In this document: piece by piece, positions 36,801-45,228 of the stretch | How the letters are laid out: each line of letters starts with the position of its first letter | How positions within the stretch are numbered: the first letter of the stretch is position 1 | From: Zygaena filipendulae | Taxonomy: Eukaryota; Arthropoda; Insecta; Lepidoptera; Zygaenidae | Assembly (NCBI GenBank): GCA_907165275.2 | Contig: OU015649.1 | Span: 8,276,001 to 8,340,000, forward strand | Length of the DNA stretch: 64,000 nt | Direction of reading: 5' to 3' | Notes under the pieces: generated by a model | Databases searched by the model: none | Seen by the model: the letters and a program-made list of their open reading frames with translations, nothing else | What the model was told of the DNA's origin: nothing | Made by a program: the position numbers and the translations under genes

Positions 36801-39800
36801 CAGCGGCTCATGGCGTACCGGCGCAGCGACGGCTCCTTCGCCGCCGACGCGCACCCGGACACCGAGGGTGACGTCTTGTGAGCGCCCTGAATTCTTTAGT
36901 CTAAGGCCACACTACAAAGAGCTCCGCTTATTGCTAAGAGCCAAGCCACTGGCTGAGTGACTACTAGTGAACAAACATATTGGATTTTATCGCGACGCCC
37001 CTATAAGTATAGGTAGGTGCCTAAGCTAGTCACCATGCGATGATGACGTGTAACCAGCTACGACAGTATGCAATAATATTATGTCTGTTCACTAGGATTA
37101 GTATCACTCGGCCAGTAAAGCTTGTATCTTAATCTTAGCATTAAGCGAAGTTCTTCGTAGTGTGGCCTAAGCCTTAAATTGATCATGACCACTTTCATAA
37201 AATTACAATGGATAGATAGGTGTGCACAGCGAAAGGGAGGCAGTTGAAGAAACTGTATTTTTTCTAGTCAAGTCTCAAATAAGACTGGGCGGTCTGGGAA
37301 ATCGGGTAGATATACCTACTTACCTTCCTACTATATAAGGCCATATTCTGATTTTGTGGAACAGAGCAGAACAGCCTGAAACGGTGATTTCGACTCATAT
37401 ATTGAAATACTTTGTTTTCTCTCTGTTTGTATCGCTACCTGTTTCGCTACCGCTAGAGGATTTGCTTTAACTTCCTTTGCAACCGTGACAGCTGACGGGT
37501 CTGCCCCACCTACATTGCCTCCCAAGTGAATGTTAGTCAGTGTTTGAGACTGCACGCTACTGCTGTGCCAGGTCGACGGCAGTGTCGCTGCGCTGGCTGT
37601 CGGCGTCGGCGCGGCGCGTGCCGGTGTCGGGCGCGGCGGGCGCGGCGGCGGCGCGCTGGCTGGCGCGCGCGCAGCTGCCCTCCGGCGGCTGGCCCGCGCC
37701 GCCGCCCGCCGAGCGCCGCCACCCGCGCGCGCAGGCGCCGCTGCCGCTCGCCGCGCACGCGCTCATGGCACTCATGCAAGCGCAGGTACCTACGGCCGCC
37801 GCGTCCCTACAGTCGGCACTGGCACTATGCGAACATTTGTCAGTCATTGGACTTTAGTTAAGAGTTTACACACATATTTCTGCTGCTGACTGTACACACA
37901 CAGTAACGATACAACATATAGTCTATTATATTAAACACTAAACACAAAGTATTGAATACTATGGTCAATGAATTGAATACTATGGTCAAATTGATAAGCT
38001 CTCAAGTGTTAGTTTATTTTCATCAATTTTCAGCGCGATGAGCGAAATATAATAATTTGAAAGGTGACCGGCTATGGAATGGCGTTCATATACTTTTCTA
38101 GTGGTGGGGTTCTAAGTCACCTGGTCAGTCAGATTATGATCTTTCTCTATACCAGATAATGTATATATGACTTGTGAGTGATTGTGGTTGTAGACAGAAG
38201 AACTAAGGATCAAACGGAATTAGGATCTAGAGGATTAGAATTCAGGAGTTCGCGTATAGGTACCAACCGCCTTTCCAAACTTAAAGCCACTATCCTCCTT
38301 CATGAAATTCGAAGGACTTAAGTAGGTACTATTAATCTAATTAAAGGATAGGTTCCTGCGAAGAATAAAAACCCGTTGTCCTCGTACCCCAGGGTAGCGA
38401 GGTACTGTACAAGAACGAGGTGAACAAGGCGCTGAACTATGTGTCGGGCGCGCTGGGCCCCGCGCTGGACGCGTACTCGCTGGCGGTGGCGGGCGCCGCG
38501 CTGGCCGCCGCCGCGCACCCGCGGGCCGGCGACGCGCTGCGCTTCATGGACCAGTACGCCAACACCACCGGTGCGCTGACACCACACACCACACAACACA
38601 ACCTACAACGTACCGGCCATACATTGACGTAGCTAAAGATTTTATTGGGGGGGGTGTCCAGTCCAATAACTGCGGTCAACTAACCGCAGTCATGTAATGA
38701 GAGATGAGAGATCATAATTAATGACGCTTAGAAATAAAATGACCATAATATGGCCACTTTAATCATTTTCCATCTTGCGCCGCTCCCCCCTCCCCCCTGA
38801 ATCTAAAATTAAACAATAAATCGTTACCTTATACTGTCAATTTTTCTAGGTTTCCGCTCGCTAGCTACACCTCTATGTCGTCATCTCATCAAACTTTTCT
38901 AATCCACTTCGTCATCGTAATCAGTAAAAATTTGTTTGTTAGGTTCGACGGTATTTTGGTCGCGCAAGCTGTACGGGTCGGAGTGGCGCAACCCGTGGCT
39001 GCGCGGCAACAGCTTGCAGGCGGTGACCGCGGCGTACGGGCTGCGCATGTTGCTGGCGCAGCGGCTCATGGAGCGCGCCGCGCCCGTCGCCGCGCACCTG
39101 CTGCTGGCCTACCGCCCGCACGACCTTGACCCTGACGTGGTGAGTGCCCACCCGTGGCCACAACGACACGACGACCATCTGATTGGAGCAGTAGGTCACC
39201 ATGCCCGAATTAAGAGGTTCTGAGTTCGATTCCTGATGGAGGTGGACTTTGAGTGATGAACGAGAGGTTCCGGTCTGGGCTGTTTTCCGTACCTAATATA
39301 ATTTTTATGACTAGCTGTTCTGCGTGGTTTCACCCGCAGTAATTTGGGAGTTCCAGATTACAATATAGCCCATATGACACTCACAAATAACGTGGCTATG
39401 GTTCTATTGGTGAAAGAATTTTCGAAATCGGTTCAGTGGATCCAAAGATTAACCCTACAACCTCACACACTCACAAACTTTACCTCTTTGTAATACATAT
39501 TATTAGTAAGATAATATGTAGCAAAATAGGTATTTGCTTGGTTTCTATGATACAAGCTCATAGCCTACTATGGAATCAAGACAATCAAGTCGATCTGTGT
39601 GTTGTGAAGGGTTACATATTGCATGTGGCATATTATTTAGTACGCGTGTTTCTGACGCAGCAGCTGATGGATTAACGGCAATGTAAAAAGCAAAGTTGTT
39701 CTCTTTCAGGTGGAAGCCTTAGCTCAATATTCGAAGGCGATAAAAAGTTCAACAAAACTCCGAGTGTCTGTGAACGTGACAGGATCAGAAGAACCGAGAC

Positions 39801-42163
39801 AGTTCAACATTGACGATGATAATGCACTCATCATACAAACTCAATTGGTGAGTTGTTGACCTGTGATTATCTAGATGAATCCAGCAATATTTCTGCTTTC
39901 TACGTACCTACTAATACGCAATTTAAGAGGATAGCGTGTAGCTCCTGTCTTATTAGTTACAGACGACCTCCAGTTAGTGCATTTATTTTACGTAAATGAC
40001 GTGTGCCGGTGTGGTGTGTGTGGTGTGCAGGTGCGCGGCGCGCGCGCGGCCAGCGCGGTGACGGAGGGGCGCGGCGTGGCGCTGCTGGGGCTGACGGCGC
40101 GCGGCGCCACCAACGTGACGGCCGCCTGGCCGCGCTACACGCTCGACCCGCGCGTCGACCACGTCTCCACCGCGCACCGCCTCCAGCTCTCCATATGCAT
40201 CGGGTACACACACACACGCTCACACACGCATGGCGCACAGAGACGCACACACCTACACATGCATGCATTCACGCACACACGCACACACACGCACACATAC
40301 ACTCCCGCTGCTAGGGCTCACCTAATAATGTTTTATTATGTTCAGGTTCGTCGCGCAGGGAAACGAGACGGAGAGCGGGCTGGCGCTTCTGACGGTGCAG
40401 CTGCCGACGGGTTATCTGGCTGATATAAATACGCTCACCGAATTAACGGTTGGTATCAATTTACATCACCACTGCGGTAAATTAACTACTAATTCTGTTT
40501 AGAAAGTTTGTTTGAGTTGAGTAAAACCCGGGTAGGTTGTCATATCATAAATGATGATGATGATGACCGATAGAACAGGAAAATTCTCGAGCGGCGATTA
40601 CGAACCGGAAGACGCATGGGGCGTAGGCTCGCTACAAGGTTAACCGACGACTTGATGACTCACGGGACGCCACTGGATGCGGGAATCGCAAGACCGGTTA
40701 TGGCCGTAGCGATCCTTGAGGGAGGTTATGACCAGCAGTTGACGTTTTTCGACTAAATTGATGATGATGATAAATGAAATGTTAATAACATCCAATATAT
40801 CCTGTTGATTTCGATCACGTATTACTAGAGTGATGTAATTGATGGATTGTGTAAATATCCATAGGTAATAAGAGAAAATCTGCAATCGGCTTGTTTGTTA
40901 AATTTTTGTGTCTGTTGATTTTCCGAATAAAGTTAAATAATAAAATAAAATAAATGTGCATAATGCATGTTTGTGCGGTGTCGTGTCGTGTCGCGCGTGT
41001 TGCGTGCGTCAGGCGGCGCGGCACGTGGCGGCGGCGCGGCTGCGCGGCGGCGGCGCGCGCGTGCTGGCGTGGGTGCGCGCCGCGCGCTCCGAGCGCTGCG
41101 CCACGCTGGCGGCGCCGCGAGCGCTGCCCGTGGCCCGAGCGCGCGCCGGCGTCGCCACGCTGGAGGACCTCTTCGATTCCAGTCAGTATAGCGGGCAGTT
41201 TATTTTCAAGTTGACAATCTATAATTTTAACGCCTAGAAAACTAAGGAACGAATCGTGTCACGTGGTCACGTAAAATTGTCCAATCAATAGTCCAGTTTT
41301 GCGTGACCATGTGCCATAACGATACGGTTCTTAAACCTTAGTTTTCATAGATTGTCAACTCGGCTAAGGGAGGTGTTATGATACCAACACTTTTTTAATA
41401 ATGCTTACCATCTCGATGGCCAAGCCTGTACGCCGCCGTAGGTTCTGCATATATTAATTCCCACATAGCTTTTAATCCATTTCGGCCTTTTATGAGGCAC
41501 ACGTTTGTTTTAAGTTAAAATGTTAAGCTAAGTTACCTTCACGTAAAATACCTATGCATCTTCATATGGGAAATGGACGTGAAGTGGATTCGGGGGACGA
41601 ACGCTCAGGGAAGTGGATATTTGAAGAGTGGATATTTGAGAAAGTCGACATTTGGTTAATGGACATTCAGGGAAGTGGACATTAGGGGAAGTGGATGTTC
41701 AGGGAAAAGACCTAACGACCTGCCTGAACAGTCCGGGAATGAGCCAACGCACCTGAAGGTTCTATAATCTGTAGATACACATATAGTTTTTTTTTACTAG
41801 ACGTTTGCAACGCACTGCAAATTTACTTTGAGCAAATAGGTACGGCCCTCGGTTTAGACTAACCTACACATAGTAAAATACCTATATGGCGGCAACACAA
41901 CATTATTCTGTATAACCCTATATCAAGTGGTCGATACTCCCGGGGCAGGTCACCGCGCGCGCGTGTTCTTCCACCCGGTGGCGAGCAGCGCGTGCGACGT
42001 GTGCCGCGCGTGGCCGTCGTGCGCGCGCGCCTGCGGCTCGGCGGAGCAGCAGCGCGCGCCCGACCGCGCCTCGCCCCCCGCCCGGGGCTCCGCCGCGGGA
42101 CACCGCGCCCGCACCGCCGCCGCCACAGCGCTACTGCTCGCCACTGTCGCGCTGCTGCGGTAG
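21862..42163 (+). CDS. Alpha-2-macroglobulin/CD109/TEP-family protein without thioester, GPI-type tail
   Basis: Twenty-five coding exons join in phase to 1457 codons plus stop: 21862-21926, 22012-22195, 22813-22991, 25715-25871, 26538-26674, 27138-27465, 28272-28448, 28720-28926, 32065-32226, 32701-32880, 33389-33505, 33583-33637, 34116-34266, 34748-35082, 35486-35646, 36017-36262, 36732-36877, 37572-37785, 38393-38570, 38943-39139, 39710-39847, 40031-40203, 40346-40448, 41013-41181, 41949-42163. A signal peptide opens the protein. MG domains follow (VFVQTDKRVYQPSDVIRFR is a family hallmark), then an Ala-rich helical TED region (GYQRLMAYRRSDGSF) and a receptor-binding region. The family's GCGEQ thioester is absent; the aligned segment reads LPGGAALLCAGDP (about 36114-36152). 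The C terminus has a Cys cluster (CDVCRAWPSCARAC) and a short hydrophobic end (TAAATALLLATVALLR), suggesting a GPI anchor. It could be compared with insect Mcr, but I see no LDL-receptor A module. Likely a secreted or surface protein in immunity or junctions. Confidence 0.9.
23014..24326 (-). mobile_element. Internally deleted piggyBac (IFP2-like), ~1.3 kb
   Basis: Flanked by TTAA at 23010-23013 and 24327-24330. The left end starts CCCTAGAAAGATA, the 13-bp piggyBac inverted repeat. The right end finishes TATCTTTCCAGGG (one mismatch). The 19-bp internal inverted repeat TGCGTAAAATTGACGCAT is present at about 23057 and reverse-complemented at about 24293. The subterminal sequence at the right also looks like that of the cabbage-looper element. 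The autonomous element is about 2.5 kb, so roughly half is missing. It lies in intron 3 of the CD109-like gene. Confidence 0.9.
23400..23993 (-). pseudogene. Deleted, frameshifted piggyBac transposase
   Basis: Reading leftwards from an ATG at 23993, the translation shows an acidic N-terminal region and, after a frame change, SSSASHRILNLPKRTVRG, WSTLKVTRRSRISALNIVRC and IRALIGILMMTAVRK. It then jumps directly to a Cys/His-type C-terminal tail (KKSICRQHN). The catalytic core between these parts is missing and there are stops and frameshifts. It cannot encode an active transposase; mobility would need a source in trans. Confidence 0.8.
25136..25555. mobile_element. ~420-bp inverted-repeat element with GTA duplications
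   Basis: The left end GGTCCGTATTCCAGAAGGT and the right end CCTTTTGGAATACGGGCC are inverted repeats. GTA flanks both sides (25133-25135, 25556-25558). The interior has several diverged inverted blocks with AGTTCTAA/TTAGAAC and a (TTA)n run. Intron 3 of the CD109-like gene. Confidence 0.65.
27776..28012. mobile_element. PIF/Harbinger-like MITE, copy 1 (237 bp)
   Basis: Almost entirely palindromic. The ends are CCGCCGCACTCAGAGTCGAC and GTCGACTCTGAGTGCGGCGG, continuing inward through TTAATGATTACTTAGTTAAG. It is flanked by TAA on each side (27773-27775, 28013-28015), the TWA duplication of PIF/Harbinger. Intron 6 of the CD109-like gene. Confidence 0.85.
29078..29410. mobile_element. CRE-motif MITE, diverged copy 2
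   Basis: Shares ATTGGACACGTA, ATGACGTCACGAG, CTTTAATGAGCTTTTATC and ATGGACTAAATATAATTTTGATC with copies at 18258 and 32927, but with insertions and substitutions. It abuts the large palindrome that begins at 29453. Confidence 0.55.
30275..30800 (-). pseudogene. Transposase-like (RNase H-fold type) gene fragment, centre and left arm
   Basis: Open frame on the minus strand. It reads ENYSFVIQDAAQSVHWNNDQ, then VIISDDLKHDTATFF, KKYIFITDGASQYFKNRFNF, DFGTEAEIHFHATSHGKGPC, DGLGGNIKRLATRASLQ and LYDWAKALLPHTAIYL. The spaced Asp residues and the SHGKGxxDGxGGxxKR motif recur in a family of transposon-associated insect proteins that I cannot name with certainty. There is no N-terminal half, and the C terminus stops early compared with the right-arm copy. 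Confidence 0.6.
30869..31176 (+). pseudogene. Transposase-like gene fragment, right arm
   Basis: The inverted copy of the 3' part of the same gene: RTEAEIHFHAASHGKGPCDG, LGGNIKRLATRASLQSGPDK, then a C-terminal tail ending TKKIHAFIPSTDA and a stop. It has a longer C terminus than the left-arm copy, which acquired a stop after HTAIYL. There is no start codon; the upstream sequence switches abruptly to the unique centre. Confidence 0.6.
32927..33234. mobile_element. CRE-motif MITE, copy 3 (~308 bp)
   Basis: Terminal inverted repeats are TAGGCTAGTTTCCT and AGGAAACTAGCCTA. Inner inverted TTAGTCCGT / ACGGACTAAA and ACACGTATTTTTT / AAAAAATACGTGT blocks flank a core with CATGACGTCACG and TGACATCACG. 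Intron 10 of the CD109-like gene. Confidence 0.75.
33655..33930 (-). mobile_element. Helitron-like repeat fragment
   Basis: GGTGCCCCGCGATTTCACCTGCG is followed by CTATTGGTCATAGCGTGATG and CCTTCCTCGATAAACGGACT. The same run recurs at about 61900-62060, so this is a dispersed repeat. Intron 12 of the CD109-like gene. Confidence 0.55.
39308..39500 (-). mobile_element. Helitron-like repeat fragment
   Basis: Begins GACTAGCTGTTCTGCG, then GTTTCACCCGCAGTAATTT and ATAGCCCATATGACACTCA, followed by ATCGGTTCAGTGGATCC. This is the reverse-complement form of the family in a CD109-like intron. Confidence 0.55.
40205..40305. repeat. (CA)n microsatellite at the exon 22 donor
   Basis: An imperfect CACACA/CGCACACA tract starts within the donor of exon 22 (GTACACACACACACGC) and runs to about 40305. 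The intron side before exon 22 (39999-40029) is GT-rich, so complementary repeats flank the exon. Confidence 0.85.
40555..40770 (+). mobile_element. Degenerate tail of an RTE-like non-LTR retrotransposon
   Basis: The plus-frame translation includes TDDLMTHG, LDAGIARPVMAVAILEGGYD and QQLTFFD before a stop, matching the general DDL...W..A..R..W..LgEayvQQ tail of RTE-type ORFs with decay. It is followed by (TGA)n-type simple repeats, usual for such tails. Intron 23 of the CD109-like gene. Confidence 0.5.
41205..41390. repeat. Palindromic MITE-like repeat
   Basis: AAGTTGACAATCTATA near 41209 and ATAGATTGTCAACTCG near 41348-41363 are inverted, with paired AAAACTAAGGAACG / GGTTCTTAAACCTTAGTTTT blocks and CACGTGGTCACG / CGTGACCATGTG inside. 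AGCCAAGTTGACAATCTA also occurs at about 32358, suggesting a family. Confidence 0.5.
41570..41715 (+). repeat. Degenerate minisatellite
   Basis: Imperfect units of about 17-20 bases built on GGGAAGTGGACATT (variants AGTGGATATTTG, AAGTCGACATTTG, AAGTGGATGTTC) repeat across the interval in the last intron of the CD109-like gene. Confidence 0.6.
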
Positions 42164-42348
42164 GCTCACCAGGTCGCCACCCAGGCGAGACCGAGGCCCC
42201 CACTGCCGTGTTCAGCGCTGGCCCAGGGATAGAGCGAGAGGTGCGCGGGCGGTCGCTCTAGGCGCCAGGCAAGGGGCGCCATAAAATCAAATGCGAAAAA
42301 CAATTTTCAGCAAAAAAGAATTTGGATGGCCAAGTCAAAGTACAATTT

Positions 42349-42583
42349 GACATAGATAAGCAATAGTGTGTTAACCCACACTGGAAAAATTTTGAGTAAA
42401 TTAAAGTTTTAATATTATAGCGCCATTTTGTGTCCACATTTTTTATGCGCAATATTTAGTTACATATTTAAACAATGTAATAAGGTAAACTCATAATTAA
42501 AAAACGTTCTCTGCCTCTCAATACATCGTTCTGAATCAATAATTTCATTTTGTGGGTTAACATGTTATTGCTTATCAGCGTCC
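42349..42583 (-). mobile_element. 235-bp MITE, copy B
   Basis: Inverted copy of the element at 11899-12138. The left end is TGACATAGATAAGCAATA and the right end TATTGCTTATCAGCGTCC, with TGTGTTAACCCACACTGG and the TATAGCGCCATTTTGTG block. It lies in the 3' flank of the CD109-like gene. Confidence 0.75.
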
Positions 42584-44878
42584 AATTTACTTATGCAAAG
42601 TGAAACCGCCGACTAAAGGGCGCAGAAAGACGATCTCGTTTTACCCTGATCAAAGGCTATTATTAGGACCAGCAACGGCCGTATTTATACCTAGTAGGAC
42701 ACACGAATTTGGATAGTTAGCATAGCAGGGATATTAAAATACGGTTGCAGGGCTGATGTTTGCGTCATTTCATAAGCTCTCGACATTCCCAATAAACAGT
42801 AGACTTAAAATCCTCACAACACAAAATTAACCACTCTTGAAAGAGAAAAAACGACTTTGCGGTCAACTAATACCCTTTTTCTGTAGGTCTGTAAGGATAA
42901 AGACTCAGTATCGTGCCCTTAAAGATCCATCCATCTACTATCCGACATCTACTGACCGCGAGATCGCTTTGTCTCTTACACACTTTTCCATCCGTATTCA
43001 CTCCCAGATATGGAACTCCCGGTCCCTTCCCTTTTATGGTACTGGTATGGTACACCGTCTGTCAACTGCGGTCTGCGTGTTTGCGCTAAATAAATTCAAA
43101 AACACTTTTTTATTGAGACTGCACTCTGCAGCGTGGGGGTGGATATGTAGATATCTATAGTAAATATAGTACCTTTAATATATTATGTGTTAACATGATT
43201 GCCATGAAGCCTATTGTTGGAGTGGAATCAAGTGAGTTTGTATCGTTTGTATGTATTGTTTTTTATTATTTCACTAAAACTACTTTTTTCTCGACCGCTA
43301 ATCTAGTCTTATTGTTAAATGTAGATCTGTGCTACATTTCACTAATTTTTAAAGTTAAGTATTAATAATTGTACCTACTACGTAAACCAGTATTTAATTT
43401 GGCGATAAATTAAAATATTAACCAAAATAACTTGTTTTAAATTTTCCACTGCAGACCCAGAAATTGTATTATGGCAAATCAAAAACACTAGCTAAGCTAC
43501 TACGATGTCGGTAGAACTAAAACTTAACACTAGTAAATAAACTATGCTATATCATTCCATCGTCTTTTCATGAATTATTTTTATATTTTGTAAAGTATTT
43601 GTAAATATAAGAAAAAGGTGGCAGACGTCTACATCTCTGATTTTACTTGTAATATAAAAAAAACAATTATGATATATTAGGTCGGCAGTAAAATCTTCTA
43701 GCATAGTATAGTATGTGTGGCGTTTCGTCTTACACAGGTTTCTTTTCCATGCGAACCAATACAAGAATAATATTAGTGAGTGTGTATTTTTACTTTCTTG
43801 CAGCTATCCGAAGTTAGTAAAATTGTTATGCCTTCGAAAATACAGTGTCGAATTTTCTGCCTTTTTCATTTTTTTGCTTCTCCTAACTAATAGAAATATT
43901 GAACTTAAAGGCAGAAACGATGTTATAATATATGGTTGATTTTTTTTTTTCACATTTTTTCGACAATACAGATTATTAATATAGCATCATCATGGTGGCA
44001 GAAGTAGTTTTTTTTATCTCTTATAATATAATTTCAATAATTATTCTATTTTGCCTGACGATGAAATGAGTCTTTTTTTATATAATATCATAATAATAGA
44101 AAAAAAAAATTAATTACTCTATAACACAGCAGGAAAAACTTCTGCCACTAGTTTTAATATTTTTTATATCAAATACAATTTATTAAGACTATCAACAGAA
44201 GCGATGATATCATATAAGACACCTTTTTTTTTTTCAAAATTTTTTGCAAGCTCCTATTTGATATTGCAGCAATTAATGAATGGCAGAAATTATTTAAAAT
44301 AATTATTTTACGTAGTACTCTAATATTATCAACCTGGCAGAGATGATGAAATCATATAAAAATTACTGCCACCAGCTCCCTAGCTAATAGTGAATAAGGG
44401 CCCTGAAGTGTGACAAGGATTTCCATACAACTTGCCTTAAGTCACCTCATGGGTGCATTCTGCTAGGGTCACATTTCAATAGAAGGAATTAATTAGAGTC
44501 GAAATTAGGCTTGCCTATTTTATTTTGTTTTTAGTGATATATAGGTGGTTAACTAGTTCAAAATTACAAGTCATTTACTTTGTACGAATTTATAAAACAA
44601 TTACTTTATATATACAAATTTAATAAATGTTATAAAAGTTATTAATGATTAATGACGTTATTAATATTTGTAACTAAAGACGATTCTATACATTTAAGAT
44701 AAATCTGGTCTGATAAGTCTGATCTCATTATTATTAGGTACAATATGCCAAACTATTTTTATAATTTCTGTTGATAGTTTGCATGTCTGTACGCTCATTA
44801 CGCAAACGGAGTTGAACCTGGTTTTAGCAGTTACTTTGCTTATAATTAAAATTTAAAATATTGGCTGTTTTGCGATCA

Positions 44879-45109
44879 GGGCCCTTATTCACTATGACCA
44901 AAACACGCCGTGTTAAGATAAAACGCTGCAAAAACTGCTTTTCCCTCGCGATCAAAGAAGTTTTACTTTAAAAAAATACATTTACAATGTGTGTTATGGT
45001 ATACAGAATATTAATTTCTAATAGTTTGGCATCTGGAGCGGTCGGAATTGTGTTTTTAGGACACGCGTTATGGGCAAGGAATGTTGTTGGTCATAGAGAA
45101 TAAGGGCCC
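44879..45109. mobile_element. 231-bp inverted-repeat element with GGGCCC ends
   Basis: The left end is GGGCCCTTATTCACTATGAC and the right end GTCATAGAGAATAAGGGCCC. Inside are AACACGCCGTGTTAAG, a TCGCGATCAAAGAAGTTTTA block and ACACGCGTTATGG. Single ends of the same family occur at 100-150, 7926-7950, 44391-44404 and 61320-61366. Confidence 0.7.
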
Positions 45110-45228
45110 AGTTCACTGAAAGAGAAAATAATTTAATATTACTAAAACTTGAAACGTAATTACAACGCCATTCGAACGGAGCCGGGGGCGGAATTAGTAT
45201 ATATAGGTATTTATAAATTATTAAACTA

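Larger units (their letters stand above)
42164..45228. other. Convergent intergenic region between the CD109-like gene and NinaA
   Basis: Contains the CD109-like 3' UTR, with AATAAA near 42791; MITE copy B (42349-42583); a possible LINE-derived remnant at 42837-43160; AT-rich sequence; and the GGGCCC-ended element at 44879-45109. No further gene is supported. Confidence 0.6.

Noticed and set aside
36868..36880. Upstream donor GAGG/GTGACG for exon 17
   Set aside because: It leaves phase 1, incompatible with the next exon. The donor GTGAGC at 36878 leaves phase 2 and joins correctly.
40003..40423. 148-codon ORF running through exon 22 and the CA tract
   Set aside because: It crosses a clear donor at 40204 and translates a microsatellite; the spliced model is in phase without it.
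42837..43160. 107-codon plus ORF with IWNSRSLPFYGTG
   Set aside because: The IWNS string hints at the end of a LINE reverse transcriptase, but the rest does not match and no 3' tail is visible. Too weak to call.
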